A stretch of DNA of 64,000 nucleotides from Prorocentrum cordatum (GCA_963575745.1 CAUYUJ010020592.1:1-64000); one strand, 5' to 3'. Shown: positions 1 to 10,921, counted from the stretch's first letter. Numbers and translations are program-made. Notes: generated by a model from the sequence alone, not told the origin.

Positions 1-1002
1 AAATTCCGGCGCGCTGGAGAGCTAGTTGGCAAGAAAAATCTCGACGGAACTTTTGCTGACTTTTGCTCGGTTGAAAATTTTGTTCTCAAAATTTGACAAT
101 TCGTTAGAGCTCTAGTATTTTTTCCCGTGATATTCGATCTTATTCCCGCTCGCCATCTTGATCTCAGCTCGATCGGGTAACTTTGAAGGCTAAAAAGCAC
201 TCTGGCGGGATCGGCCGTTTCGAGTTATCTTGATATGCGCTGACGGTTTTATGAACATAACTCGAGCTGTAGGGCAGCTACAGAGCTGGTAAGCACAGTT
301 AACGCATGCAGAATGATCAGGCGCGTTCGCCTGTTGAATCGAGAGGTCTGAAATCGATCTGTCAGCCGAATTAGGTCCGCAAAGCTGTTTGTATTATTCG
401 AGTCAACTTGATACGCGTTGTCGGTATTTTCTACTTAACTCGAGCTGTAGGGCAGCTACAGTGCTGGTAAGCACTCCTATCGCACTTAGAATGATCAGAC
501 GCGCTCGCCTGTTGAATCCATAGGTCGAATCTCGGTCTGCTAGTCGAGCTAGGTCCGCAAACCTATTCGTATTATTCGAGTCAACTTGATACGCGTTGTC
601 GGTATTTTCTACTTAACTCGAGCTGTAGGGCAGCTAGAGTGCTGGTAAGCACACCTACCGCACTCAGAATCATCAGGCGCGTTCGCCTGTTGAATCCAGA
701 GCTCTGAACTCGGTCTGTTGCGCGATCGAGAACCACGAAACTGTTCGTATTCTTCAGTCATCTTAAGAGCTACTGTCGGCGTTTTGCACTCAATTCGGGC
801 TGCAGGGAGGCTGCAGGGCGGGCAATCACAGGAATCGATTCGGCGAGATTAGACGCGTCCGTCTGTCGCATTCGGTCTGATACTCGAAATCGGCTGAAAC
901 ACTATTCGTTCTCTGCAATTTTTTCCGACAGTATATGTTGTCAGGAAGCTCTACGAGTCCCCCGGCGGTAACCAAGGTTGACGGTTTACCGCCGGCGCCC
1001 AG
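1..1002 (+). mobile_element. HLE-1 element, 5' end outside window
   Basis: Non-coding Helentron-like element. It begins within the HLE-1 head (AATTCCGGCGCGCTGGAGAG), continues through the conserved head ending near 250, then about three tandem units of roughly 178 bp. The repeated core ATCAGGCGCGTTCGCCTG recurs at 315, 494 and 672. The tail leads to GGAAGCTCTACGAGT (944-958), the inverted partner of the family 5' end, then the terminal hairpin (961-996) and the CAG terminus at 1002. No coding capacity beyond short chance frames. Confidence 0.75.
961..1002 (+). other. Terminal hairpin, TAA/TTA type (exemplar)
   Basis: Left arm CCGGCGGTAAC, loop containing AAGGTTGAC, right arm GGTTTACCGCCGG, then CGCCCAG. 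This module closes every HLE-1 and many HLE-2 copies. It is followed by T and then by the resumed host element. The loop sequence GGTTGAC is where all LINEs of this window are inserted. Confidence 0.9.
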
Positions 1003-1991
1003 TTTCGGAGCGCTGGAGAGCAAGTTAACAAGAAAAATATCGACGGTTGAAAATTTCGTTCTCGAAATTCAATCATTCGTTGGAGCTTATTTTTGTCCCG
1101 TGATATTCGATCTTATTCCCGCTTGCCATCTTGATCTCAGCTTGATCGGGCACCTTTTACTGCCAAAAAAGCACTCTGGCGGGATCGGTCGTTTCGAGTT
1201 ATCTTGTATGTTGTCCTTAACTCGAGCTGAAGCTCAGTCACAGAGCTATCGCATTGAGAATCATTGGGCGCGTTCGCCTGTTAAATCTAGAGGCCTGAAC
1301 TCGGTCTGCTAGCCGAGCTAGGTCCGTAAACCTATTCGTATTATTTGGGTCATCTTGATAGACGCTCTCGCCGTTCTGAACTTGACCCGAGTCGTGGGGG
1401 AGCTACAGAGCTCGTAGTCACAGAAATCGATTTGGAATCTTCAGGCGCGTTCGTTCGTTGAATCGAGAGCTCTCAACTTGGCTGCTGCCCGAGCTAGGTT
1501 CGCAAAACTATTCGTATTGTTCGTGTCATCATGTCTAGTGCTGTCGGTTTCCGTGCTGAGAGAGGCCACAGTGCTGTCACACGGAAATCAATTCAATACA
1601 TCAGGCGCATCCGTCTGTCGAATCGAGAGCTCGAAACTGAGTCTGCTGCTCGAACTAGGTCCGCGAAACTATTGTATTACTCGAGTCATTCTGAGAGCTG
1701 TCGGTTTTCTGCACTTAACTCGGGCTGAAGGGGGGATTCAGGGCTGGTAATCACATGAATCGATTCGTAGACACCAGACGCGCTGCCTGTCTAATTGAGA
1801 GGTCTGAGCTCGGTTTCATACTCGAGCTGTGTCTAATATGTTTGATTTTTTGTTTGAGTCATCTTGAGAGGTCTGTAATCGCTTGGGATGAAGACCTAGT
1901 CATTCTCTGAAATATTTTCCTCCTACGAGTCAGGAATCTCTACGAGTCCCCCGGCGGTTACAAAGGTTGACGGTTTACCGCCGGCGCCCAG
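1003..1991 (+). mobile_element. HLE-1 element (resumed host)
   Basis: Begins abruptly with TTCGGAGCGCTGGAGAG, an internal position of the HLE-1 head. This is the right part of a host interrupted by the preceding element; its left part lies outside the window. It carries the head, about three 178-bp units with some divergence, the tail GGAATCTCTACGAGT (1933-1947) and a hairpin ending in CAG at 1991. Confidence 0.7.
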
Positions 1992-2328
1992 TTGGCCGAC
2001 CTGGCCAGAACGGTCAAAGTGATTTGGAGTTGTTTTACGAATATTTCAAAAATATTCGACCATTTATTTTGAGAAAGCATATTGTTCGCACCTGTAGTGG
2101 GGATCATGGCGCGTGCGCCAGTGAACTTTCCAGGTCCAGAGATGCAGTATTACTGTCAAAACACTTGAAGGAACCGAGGTTGTACAAAAACAGAAAACCA
2201 CGATTTTTCGAGTTTTTCGTTTGTCCCATCAGAAGCTTTCTCTATACGTTTCGACGATCGCTGTGCAAGAAAAGAGCTCTACGAGGTTGCCGGCGGCAAC
2301 CAGGTTGACGGTTTACCGCCGGTTTCAG
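1992..2328 (+). mobile_element. HLE-2a element (resumed host)
   Basis: Starts at the internal HLE-2 position TTGGCCGACCTGGCCAG, so this is the right part of an interrupted copy. It shows the HLE-2a body (TATTTGAC-like AT-rich stretch, CACCTGTAGTGGG, TATTACTGTCAAAACACTTG, GTGCAAGAAAAGAGCTCTACGAGG). It ends with a hairpin variant CGGCGGCAAC / GGTTTACCGCCGG and TTTCAG. Confidence 0.7.
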
Positions 2329-2606
2329 TGGCTTTAGCGTTTCCCAATACGCGTGGCTCCAGGGTGCGCAAAGCGCTTCGGCAGAGCTTCGGAAGAGCTT
2401 CGGCTGATCTTCCAGCCTCCTAGGCAGATCTCCTTGTGCGCTTTGCAGGGCCCCACGCATCGTAAACGGCGCTTCGCGTCTCCTGCGAGGTTTCCAGCGT
2501 CCCGCGCATCGTTTCAAGCGGCACGGCAGAGGTCCCCGTGCGGCGTTTTGGAGCGCTTCGCGCTCCGCGCCTGGCTTCGCTATCCGAGTTTTGGACGCTT
2601 ACAAGT
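2329..2606 (+). repeat. R4 GC-rich repeat segment
   Basis: GC-rich stretch with many short inverted repeats around GAGCTTCGG, GCGCTTCG and GAGCGCTTCGCGCTCC. It ends with the recurring phrase GTTTTGGACGCTTACAAG, which also closes related segments at 8440-8995, 33780-33822, 34094-34121 and 56031-56403. No open frame looks protein-like. The origin is unknown; it may be internal filler captured by HLE elements. Confidence 0.6.
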
Positions 2607-2632
2607 AACTCGTAGAGCTTCCCTTAGCAAGT

Positions 2633-4177
2633 CATGACTCGTAGAGCTTCCCTGAGCTAGTTGTTGGAAGCTTGAGAGTAATTCCGGCGCGCTGGAGAGC
2701 TAGTTGGCTCGAAAAAAAAGAACTGAACTTTTCACAACTTTTGGTCGGTTGAAAATTTTGTTCTCGAAATTTGAACATTCGTTAGATCTCTAGTATTTTT
2801 TCCCGTGATATTCGATCTTATTCCCGCTCGCCATCTTGATCTCAGCTCGATCGGGTAACTTTCAAGGCCAAAAAGCACACTGGCGGGATCGGCTGTTTCG
2901 AGTCATCTTGATACGCGTTGTCGGTATTTTGTACTTAACTCGAGCTGTAGGGCAGCTACAGAGCTGGTAAGCACACCTATCGCGCTCAGAATCATCAGGC
3001 GCGTTCGCCTGTTGAATCTAGAGGTCTGAACTCGGTCTGCTAGCCGAGCTAGGTCCGCTAACCTATTCGTATTATTCGAGTCAAATTAATACGCGGTGTC
3101 GGTATTTTCTACTTAACTCGAGCTGTAGGGCAGCTACAGTGCTGGTAAAAGCACACCTATCGCACTCAGAATCATCAGGCGCGTTCGTCTGTTGGATCCA
3201 TAGGTCTGAACTCGGTCTACTAGCCGAGCTAGGTCCGCAAACCTATTCGTATTATTCGAGGTAACTTGATACGGGTGGTGGGTATTTTGTTTCAATTCGG
3301 GCTCTAGGGCAGCTACAGATCTGGTAAGCACATCGATCGCATTCAGAATCATCAGGCGCGTTCGCCTCTTGACTCCAGAGGTCTGAACTCTGTCTGCTAG
3401 CCGAGCTGCAAATCTATTCGTATCATTTGAGTCATCTTGACAAACGCTCTCGGTTTTCTGTACTTAATTCGAGCTGTAGGGCAGCTATAGAGCCTATAAT
3501 CACAGCAATCGATTGGAATTATCGGGCGCGTTTGTCTGTTGTATCGAGAGCTCTGAACTCGGCCTGCTGCCCGAGCTAGATTCGCGAAACTATTCGTATT
3601 GTCCGAATCATCGTGAAAAGTGCTCTCAATTTTCTGCACTCAACTCGTGCAGGGGGAGGGCTACAGTGCTGCGGGTCATAGAAATCGATTTGCACAGATC
3701 AGGTGCGTTCGTTGGTCGATTCGAGAGCTCATAACTTGGTCTGCTGCTCGAAACAGGTCCGCGAAACTATTGTATTATTCGAGTCATTCTGAGAGATTCT
3801 GTCGGTTTTCTGCACTTAACTCGGGCTGTGGGGGGGCTGCAGGGCTGGTAATCACATGAGTCGATTCGCAGACATGAGACGCGTCCGCCTGTCGTATTGA
3901 GAGGTCTGAACTCGGTCTGATACTCGAACTGAGTTGCGAAACTGTTTCTTTTTTTGTTAGAGTCATCTTGAGAGGTCTGAAACCGCTCGGGCTGGAAACT
4001 ATTCGTTCTCTGCAATTTATTTTCCACATTATATATTGTAGGAAGCTCTACGAGTCCCCCGGCGGTAACAAAGGTTGACGTCGACGCCTGACCTTGTGCT
4101 TGCTCGTGGCCCTAGGGCCAGTCCGAGCCTCGCAAAGTCGCAAAAACAAAGGTTGACGGTTTACCGCCGGCGCCCAG
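2633..4177 (+). mobile_element. HLE-1 element nested in another HLE-1
   Basis: Starts CATGACTCGTAGAGCTTCCCTGAG and ends with hairpin and CAG at 4177. Four extra bases (CATG) lie at the left junction. Contains about six tandem units and, within its terminal hairpin, a 64-bp LINE-E fragment with a perfect target duplication. Confidence 0.75.
4081..4144 (+). mobile_element. LINE-E 3'-end fragment in hairpin
   Basis: A 64-bp severely 5'-truncated retrocopy. It matches the last bases of the larger element at 52293-53959 (TCGACGCCTGACCTTGTGC ... GCCCTAGGGCCAGTCC ... CGCAAA). It is flanked by a perfect 14-bp direct duplication AACAAAGGTTGACG (4067-4080 and 4145-4158), which is the hairpin loop. This is a clean signature of target-primed reverse transcription at the GGTTGACG site. 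Confidence 0.85.
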
Positions 4178-5191
4178 TTGCTGGAAGCTTTAGAGTAATT
4201 CCGGAGCGCTGGAGAGCTAGTTGGCAAGAAAAATCTCGACGGAACTTTTGGTGACTTTTGGTCGGTTGAAAATTTTGTTCTCGAAATTTGACCATTCGTT
4301 AGAGCTCTAGTATTTTTTCCCGTGATATTCGATCTTATTCCCGCTCGCCATCTTGATCTCAGCTCGATCGGGTGAATATTACTGTCAAAAAGCACAGTGG
4401 CGGGATCGCCCGTTTGGAGTCATCTTGATACGCGCTGACGGTTTTCTGTACTTAACTCGAGCTTCAGGGCAGCTACAGAGCTGGTAAGCACGCCTATCGC
4501 ATTCAGAATCATCAGGCGCGTTCGCCTGTTGAACCCAGAGGTCTGAACTCGGTCTGCTAGCCGAGCTAGGTCTGCAAACCTATTCGTATTATTCAAGTCA
4601 TCTTGACAGGAACTCTCGGTTTTTTGTAGTTAACTCGAGCTGTAGGACAGCTACAGAGCTGATATGTACAGAAACTGATTCAGAATTATCAGTTGCGTTT
4701 GTCTGTCGAATTCAGAGCTCTGAACTCGGTCTGCTGCCCGATCTAGAATCACGAAACTATTCGTATTGATCGAACCATCTTGAGAAGTGCTCTCGGTTTC
4801 CTCCATTCAACTCGCGCTGAGGGGAGCTACAGTGCTGGTGGTCACAGGAATCGATTTGAAGACATCAGACGCGTCCGCCTGTCGAATCGAGAGCTCGGAA
4901 CTCGGTCTGCTGCCCGAATTAGGTCTGCGAAACTACTGTATTGTTCGAGTCATCCTGAGACGTGCTGTCGGTTTTCTGCACTCAACTCGGGCTGTGGGCT
5001 GCAGGGCTGGTAATAATAGGAGTCGACTCGCAGACATCAGACGCGTCCGCCTGTCGCATTGAGAGGTCACAAAATATTCACTATGAGTCGGAATGTTGGT
5101 AGGTGCTCGGTGTTCTCAACTTGAGTCGAGCTGGAAGCTCTACGAGTCTCCCGGCGGTAACCAAGGTTGACGGTTTACCGCCGGCGTCCAG

Positions 5192-7286
5192 TAGAGCTTC
5201 CCTAAGCTAGTTGCTGGAAGCTTAAGAGTAATTCCGGCGCGCCCCACAGCTAGTAACTCGTAGAGCTTCCCTTGGCAAGTAAATGCTGGAAGCTAAGAGT
5301 AATTCCGGCGCGCTGGAGAGCTAGTTGGCAAGAAAAATCTCGACGGAAGTTTTGGTGACTTTTCGTCGGTTGAAAATTTGGTTCTCGAAATTTGACCATT
5401 CGTTAGAGCTCTAGTATTTTTTCCCGTGATATTCGATCTTATTCCCGCTCGCCATCTTGATCTCAGCTCGATCGGGTGAATGTTACTATCGAAAAGCACT
5501 GTGGCGGGACCGGCCGTTTCGAGTCATCTTGATACGCGCTGACGGTTTTCTGAACATAACTCGAGCTCTAGGGCAGCTGCAGAGCTGGTAAGCACAGCTA
5601 TTGCATGCAGAATGATCAGGCGCGTTCGCCTGTTGAACCGAGAGGTCTGAACTCGGTCTGCTAGCCGAGCTAGGTCCGCAAACCTGTTCGTATTATTCGA
5701 GTTATCTTGACAGAAACTCTCGGTTTTCTGCACTTAACTCGAGCTGTAGGACAGCTACAGAGCTCATATTCACAGGCAGCAATTTAGAATCATCAGTTGC
5801 GTTTGTCTCTCGAATCCAGAGCTCTGAACTCAGTCTGCTGCCCGATCTAGAATCATTAAACTATTCGTATCGTTCGAACCGCTTGCAAGATGCTGTCGGT
5901 TATCTGGACTTAAGTCGGGCTGTAGGGGGGCTGCATGGCTGGTAATCACTGGAATCGATTTAAAGAGATCAGGCGCGTCCGCTTGTCGAATACAGAGCTC
6001 AACTCTCCCGAACTAGGTTCGCGAAACTATTCCTATTGTCCGAGTCATCCTGAGAGGTGCTGTCGGTTTTCTGCACTTCACTCGGGCTGTAGGGAAGCTG
6101 TAGGTATGGTAATGACAGGAGTCGATTCGCAGACATCAGACGCGTCCGTCTATCGCATTCAGAGGTCAAAACCTATTCACTATAAGTCAGATTGTTGGTA
6201 AGGGCTCTCTGTTTTCTCAACTTAAGTCGACTTAGGAAGCTCTACGAGTCTCCCGGCGGTAACCAAGGTTGACGGTTTACCGCCGGCGCCCAGTTGGCTC
6301 GAAAAATCTCGACTGAACTTTTGACAACTTTTGGTCGGTTGAAAATTTTGTTCTCGAAATTCAACCATTCGTTTGAGCTCTAGTATTTTTTCCCGTGATA
6401 TTCGATCTTATTCCCGCTCGCCATCTCAATCTCAGCTCGATCGGGTGAATATTACTATCGAAAAGCACTGTGGCGGGATCGGCCGTTTTCGGTCATATTG
6501 ATACGCGCTGACGGTTTTCTGAACATAACTCAAGCTGTAGGACAGCTACAGAGCTGGTAAGCACAGATAATCGATGTAGAATCATCAGGCGCGTTCGCCT
6601 GTTGAACCCAGAGCTCTGAACTCGGTTTGCTAGCCGAGCTAGGTCCGCAAACCTATTCGTATTATTCGAGTCATCTTGATTCGCACTGTCGGTATTCTGT
6701 ACTTAACTCGAGATATAGGACAGCTAGAGAGCTGGTCAGCACATCTCATTGACTCAGAATGATCAGGCGCGTTCGGCTGTTCCAACCAGAGGTCTTAACT
6801 CGGTCTGCTAGCCGAGCCCGGGTCGCAAACCTTTCGTATTATTCGAATCATCTTGACAGGCGCTCTCGGTTTCCTGTACTTAATTAACTCGAGCTATAGG
6901 ACAGCTACAGGGCTGATAATTACAGAAACCGATTGAGAATTACGAGTCGCGTTTGTCTGTCGAATCGAAAGCTCTGAACTCGGTCTGCTGCCCGATCCAA
7001 AATCGCGAAACTGTTCGTATTCTTCCAGTCATCTTGAGAGCTGTTGTCGGCTTTCTGCACTTAACTCGGGCTATAGGGAGGCTGCAGGGCGGGTAATCAC
7101 AGGAATCGATTCGGAGACATCAGACGCGTTCGCCTGTCGCATTGAGAGGTCTGAACTCGTCTGATACTCGAGTTGGGCTAAAAAACTATTCGTTCTCTGC
7201 ATTTCTTTTCGACATTACATGTTGTCAGGAAGCTCTACGAGTTTCCCGGCGGTAACAAAGGTTGACGGTTTACCGCCGGCGCCCAG
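5192..7286 (+). mobile_element. HLE-1 element split by a nested HLE-1
   Basis: Left arm 5192-5254 ends ACAGCTAGT and the right arm 6294-7286 begins TTGGCTCGAAAAATCTC. Joined, they rebuild the usual GAGCTAGTTGGCTCGAAAA stretch, so the 1.04-kb insert 5255-6293 landed between AG and TT. The right arm contains head, about four 178-bp units, tail GGAAGCTCTACGAGT and hairpin. Confidence 0.8.
5255..6293 (+). mobile_element. HLE-1 element, nested
   Basis: Complete copy from AACTCGTAGAGCTTCCC to the hairpin and CAG at 6293. Head, about three tandem units, and a tail variant with the phrase ATTCACTATAAGTCAGATTGTTGG before GGAAGCTCTACGAGT. It sits at a T/T junction in its host without a longer target duplication. 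Confidence 0.8.
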
Positions 7287-7289
7287 TTG

Positions 7290-8440
7290 TACCTCGTAGA
7301 GCTCTTCGGCATAACTCGTAGAGCTTCCCTTAGCAAGTTATTGCTGGAAGCTAAGAGTAATTCCGGCGCGCCCCAGAGCTAGTTGGCTCGAAAAATTTCG
7401 ACTGAACTTTTGACAACTTTTGGTCGGTTAAAAATGTTGTTCTCGAAATTTGACAATTCGTTAGAGCTCTAGTATTTTTTTCCCGTGATATTCGATCTCA
7501 TTCCCGCTCGCCATCTCGATCTCAGCTCGATCGGGTGAATATTACTATCGAAAAGCACTGTGGCGGGATCGGCCGTTTCGAGTCATCTTGATACACGGTG
7601 ACGGTTTTCTCAAGATAACTCGTGCTTCAGGGCAGCTACAAAGCTGGTCAGCACAGCTTATGCATCCAGAATAATCAGGCGCGTTCGCCTGTTGAACCCA
7701 GAGGTTTGAACTTGGTCTGCTAGCCGAGCTAGGTGCGCAAACCTATTCGTATTATTCGAGTCATCTTGACAGGCGCTCTCGGTTTTCTGTACTTAACTCG
7801 AGATGTAGGCCAGCCACAGAGCTGATATTTACAGGAACTGATTCAGAATCATCAGTTGTGTTTGTCTGTGTTTGTCTGTCGAATCCAGAGCCTTGAACTC
7901 GGTTTGCTGCCCGATCTAGAATAACAAAATTATTCGTATTGGTCGAGTCATCTTGAGAAGTGCTCTCGGTTTTCTTCACTCAACTCGCGCTGAGGGGGGC
8001 TACAGTGCTTCTTGTCACAGGAATCAATTTAAAGAGATCAGGAGTGTCCGCCTGTCGAATCCAGAGCTCGGAACTCGGTCTGCTGCCCAAACTAGGTCTG
8101 ATTAATTATTTTATTGCTCGAGTCATCCTAAGAGGTACTGTCGGTTTTCCGCACTTAACTCGGGCTGTAGGGGTGGTAATGAGGAGTCGATTCGCAGACA
8201 TCAGACGCGTCCGCCTGTCGCATTCAGAGGTCCAAAAATATTCACTATGAGTCGGAATGTTGGTAGGTGCTGTCGGTTGTCTCAACTGAAGTCGAGCTAG
8301 GAAGCTCTACGAGTCCCCCGGCGGTAACCAAGGTTGACGGTTTACCGCCGGCGCCCAGTCGATGAGCTAGAGGAATTCCGGCGCGGGGTGGAGCTAGGCC
8401 CACCCGGCCGAGGCGGACAATGTGGCAACTTTTGGGCGGT
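7290..8440 (+). mobile_element. HLE-2 head split by HLE-1, running into R4
   Basis: Left arm 7290-7311 (TACCTCGTAGAGCTCTTCGGCA) and right arm from 8359 (TCGATGAGCTAGAGG) rejoin to the standard HLE-2 start. After GACAATGTGGCAACTTTTGGGCGG the sequence passes into the GC-rich R4 segment instead of the usual HLE-2 body, so this copy is chimeric. No terminal hairpin of its own is evident. Confidence 0.65.
7312..8358 (+). mobile_element. HLE-1 element inserted in an HLE-2 head
   Basis: Complete copy from TAACTCGTAGAGCTTCCC to hairpin and CAG at 8358. Inserted between CGGCA and TCGATG of the host, an A|T site. About four tandem units; the tail has the ATTCACTATGAGTCGGAATG phrase shared with several HLE-1 copies. 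Confidence 0.8.
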
Positions 8441-8995
8441 TTTTCCTGGAGAGCTCCCTCAGAGCTAAAGAGTTTAAGATTGGAAGCTGGACGGTGGTGG
8501 TGTCCGCCAGCAGCCCCTCTCCGCCGCTCCACGATCCCCGCAGGGGCGCGGCAACGTGTCCGGAAAGCTTCCGGCAAGCTTTCACGCGCGCCCGCGCGCG
8601 CGCAGGCACGCGTGGAAGCGTTTCTGGCAGCGCTTCGGCAGCGCTGCAGGGGAGCTTTTCAGGGCCCTCGAGAAAGGATTTCCGGGTTTTTCCCGGAGAG
8701 CTCGCTGAGAGCTAAAGGGTTTAAGATTAGAAGCGGGACGATGCTGGTGGCCGCCAGGAGCTCTTCCACGGCGTTCCAATTTCCCCGCAGCAGCTCCGGT
8801 GAACCGGCGCCTGGTCCGGGAGAGCTTCTGGCGAGCTTCCAAGCGAGCCTGCGTGCGTTGAGGCACGCATGGAAGCGTTCCTGGCAGCGCTCAGCGCTGC
8901 AGGGGGCCCCCTGAGCTCTCAAGGAAAGATTTTCCGCCCCCGAGGGAGTCTTCGCGCTCGGGGGTTTTTAGACGCTAACAAATGGACGCTACCAA
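8441..8995 (+). repeat. R4 GC-rich tandem segment
   Basis: Two diverged units about 245 bp apart, each with GGAGAGCTC..GAGAGCTAAAG.GTTTAAGATT, a GACG.TG.TGGT..CCGCCAG block, a CCGGxxAGCTTCCxGCxAGC palindrome, and GCACGC(G/A)TGGAAGCG...GGCAGCGCT. A CCCCCGAGGG...GCTCGGGGG inverted repeat lies at 8935-8966. Long frames on both strands arise from the GC content and show no protein features. A related segment is at 56031-56403. Confidence 0.6.
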
Positions 8996-9064
8996 GTGCC
9001 TCGTAGAGCTCTGATTGTAGAAGAGCTAGACGACTGCCTTGTAGAGCTCTTCGGCATCGATGAG
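8996..9064 (+). repeat. HLE-3 and HLE-2 head fragments
   Basis: Two consecutive truncated heads: TGCCTCGTAGAGCTCTGATTGTAGAAGAGCTAG (HLE-3 type), then TGCCTTGTAGAGCTCTTCGGCATCGATGAG (HLE-2 type). They are probably the left arms of hosts interrupted by later insertions whose right arms I could not assign. Confidence 0.55.
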
Positions 9065-10463
9065 TAACTCGTAGAGCTTCCCTTAGCAAGTTATTGCTGG
9101 AAGCTTAAGAGTAATTCCGGCGCGCTGGAGAGCTAGTTGGCAAGAAAAAAGAACTGAACTTTTCACAACTTTTGGTCGGTTCAAAATTTTGTTCTCGAAA
9201 TTCAACAATTCGTTTGTGCTCTAGTATTTTTTCCCGTGATATTCGATCTTATTCCCGCTCGCCATCTTGATCTCAGCTCGATCGGGTACCTTTTACTGCC
9301 AAAAAGCACACTGGCGGGATCGGTCGTTTCGAGTCATCTTGATACGCGTTGTCGGTATTTTCTACTTAACTCGAGCTGTAGGGCAGCTACAGTGCTGGTA
9401 AGCACCTATCGCGCTCAGAATCATCAGGCGCGTTCGCCTGTTGACTCCAGAGGTCTGAACTCGGTCTGCTAGCCGAGCTAGCTCCGCAAACCTATTCGTA
9501 CTATTCGAATCAACTTGATACGCGTTGTCGGTATTTTCTACTTAACTCGAGCTGTAGGACAGCTACAGTGCTGGTAAGCACACCTATCGCACTCAGAATC
9601 ATCAGGCGCGTTCGCCTGTTGACTCCAGAGGTCTGAACTCGGTCTGCTAGCCGAGCTAGCTCCGCAAACCTATTCGTATTATTCGAGTCAACTTCATACG
9701 CGTTGTCGGTATTTTCTACTTAACTCGAGCTGTAGGGCAGCTACAGTGCTGGTAAGCACACCTATAGCACTCAGAATCATCAGGCGCGTTCGCCTCTCGA
9801 CTCCAGAGGTCTGAACTCGGTCTGCTAGCCGAGCTAGGTCCGCGAATCTATTCGTATTATTGGAGTCATCTTGACAAGTGCTCTCGGTTTTCTGTACGTA
9901 ACTCGAGCTGTAGGGCAGCTACAGAGCCTATAGTCACAGAAATCGATTGGGAATCATCGGGCGCGTTTGTCTGTTGTATCGAGAGCTCTGAACTCGGCCT
10001 GCTGCCCGAGCTAGGTTCGCGAAACTATTCGTATTGTCAGAATCATCGTGAAGAGTGCTCTCAATTTCTGCACTCCACTCGTGCTGGGGGAGGGCTACAG
10101 TGCTGCGGGTCATAGAAATCGATTTGCACACGTCAGGCGCGTTCGTTGGTCGACTAGAGAGCTCAGAACTTGGTCTGCTGCTCGAAACAGGTCCACGAAA
10201 CTATTGTATTATTCGAGTCATCCTGAGAGATGCTGTCGGTTTTCTGCACTTAACTCGGGCTGTAGGGGGGCTGCAGGGCTGGTAATCACATGAGTCGATT
10301 CGCAGACATCAGACGCGTCCGCCTGTCGCATTGAGAGGTCAAAAAAATATTCACTATGAGTGGGAATGTTGGTGCTGTCGGTTTTCTGAACTTAAGTCGA
10401 GCTAGGAAGCTCTACGAGTCTCCCGGCGGTAACCAAGGTTGACGGTTTACCGCCGGCGCCCAG
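9065..10463 (+). mobile_element. HLE-1 element
   Basis: Complete copy from TAACTCGTAGAGCTTCCC to CAG at 10463. Three very regular tandem units with cores at 9423, 9601 and 9779 (178-bp steps) are followed by more diverged units. The tail GGAAGCTCTACGAGT near 10406 leads to a TAA/TTA hairpin. Confidence 0.8.
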
Positions 10464-10525
10464 TACCTCGTAGAGCTTTTCGTCATCGATGAGCTAGAGG
10501 AATTCCGGCGCGGGGTGGAGCTAGT

Positions 10526-10921
10526 ACCTCGTAGAGCTCTTCGTTATCGATGAGCTAGAGGAATTCCGGCGCGGGGTGGAGCTAGTTGGACTGGCCGGCC
10601 AGAAAGGACAAATTGGTGACTTTTGGTCGGTTTTGAAAAAAATTGAAAGATATTTGACCATTTATTTTGAGAAATCAGATTTTTGCGCGTCGCATTGGCA
10701 TATAAACTCCTCTCTGACAGCAGCTCAGCTCTCCCGATGCATTTTTGCATGAGTTGACTTCCGGGAACTGAGCGAATATGAACATCGAAAAAATCGGAAA
10801 TAAATATGTTTGAAAAATCTATATTTTTTCACTCTGTTTCAATTCTCTGCACTCTTACCAGCAGAAGGAGCTCTACGAGGTTCCCGGCGGTGACCAGGTT
10901 GACGGTTCACCGCCGGCGCCA
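10526..10921 (+). mobile_element. HLE-2c element, nested
   Basis: Complete copy from ACCTCGTAGAGCTCTTCG to GCGCC(A) at 10921. The 2c body has GCGCGTCGCATTGGCATAT, the palindrome GATGCATTTTTGCAT, GTTGACTTCCGGGAACTGAGC and AACATCGAAAAAATCG. It ends in AGGAGCTCTACGAGG, then the TGA/TCA hairpin. Confidence 0.75.
10884..10921 (+). other. Terminal hairpin, TGA/TCA type (exemplar)
   Basis: Left arm CGGCGGTGACC pairs with GGTTCACCGCCGG around a GTTGAC-containing loop. Compared with the hairpin at 961-1002, one left-arm A is G and its right-arm partner T is C, so pairing is kept. Nearly all 2b, 2c and 2d copies use this type. Confidence 0.85.

Larger units (their letters stand above)
2607..5191 (+). 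mobile_element. HLE-1 element split by a nested HLE-1
   Basis: Left arm 2607-2632 (AACTCGTAGAGCTTCCC...GCAAGT) and right arm 4178-5191 (TTGCTGGAAGCTTT...) join to give the normal HLE-1 5' end. The right arm has the head, the cassette of about 178-bp units with several diverged copies, tail GGAAGCTCTACGAGT near 5134 and a hairpin ending CAG at 5191 (here GCGTCCAG). Confidence 0.75.

Noticed and set aside
961-1003. Hairpin as a mini-intron (GTAAC ... CCCAG)
   Set aside because: The boundaries resemble splice sites, but about 35 nt is too short, the flanks are non-coding, and the module is explained as a transposon terminus.
8420-8914. 164-codon frame, with overlapping frames on both strands
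   Set aside because: Lies in the GC-rich palindromic R4 segment, where stop codons are rare; composition is Arg/Ala/Ser-rich and not conserved in the sister segment.
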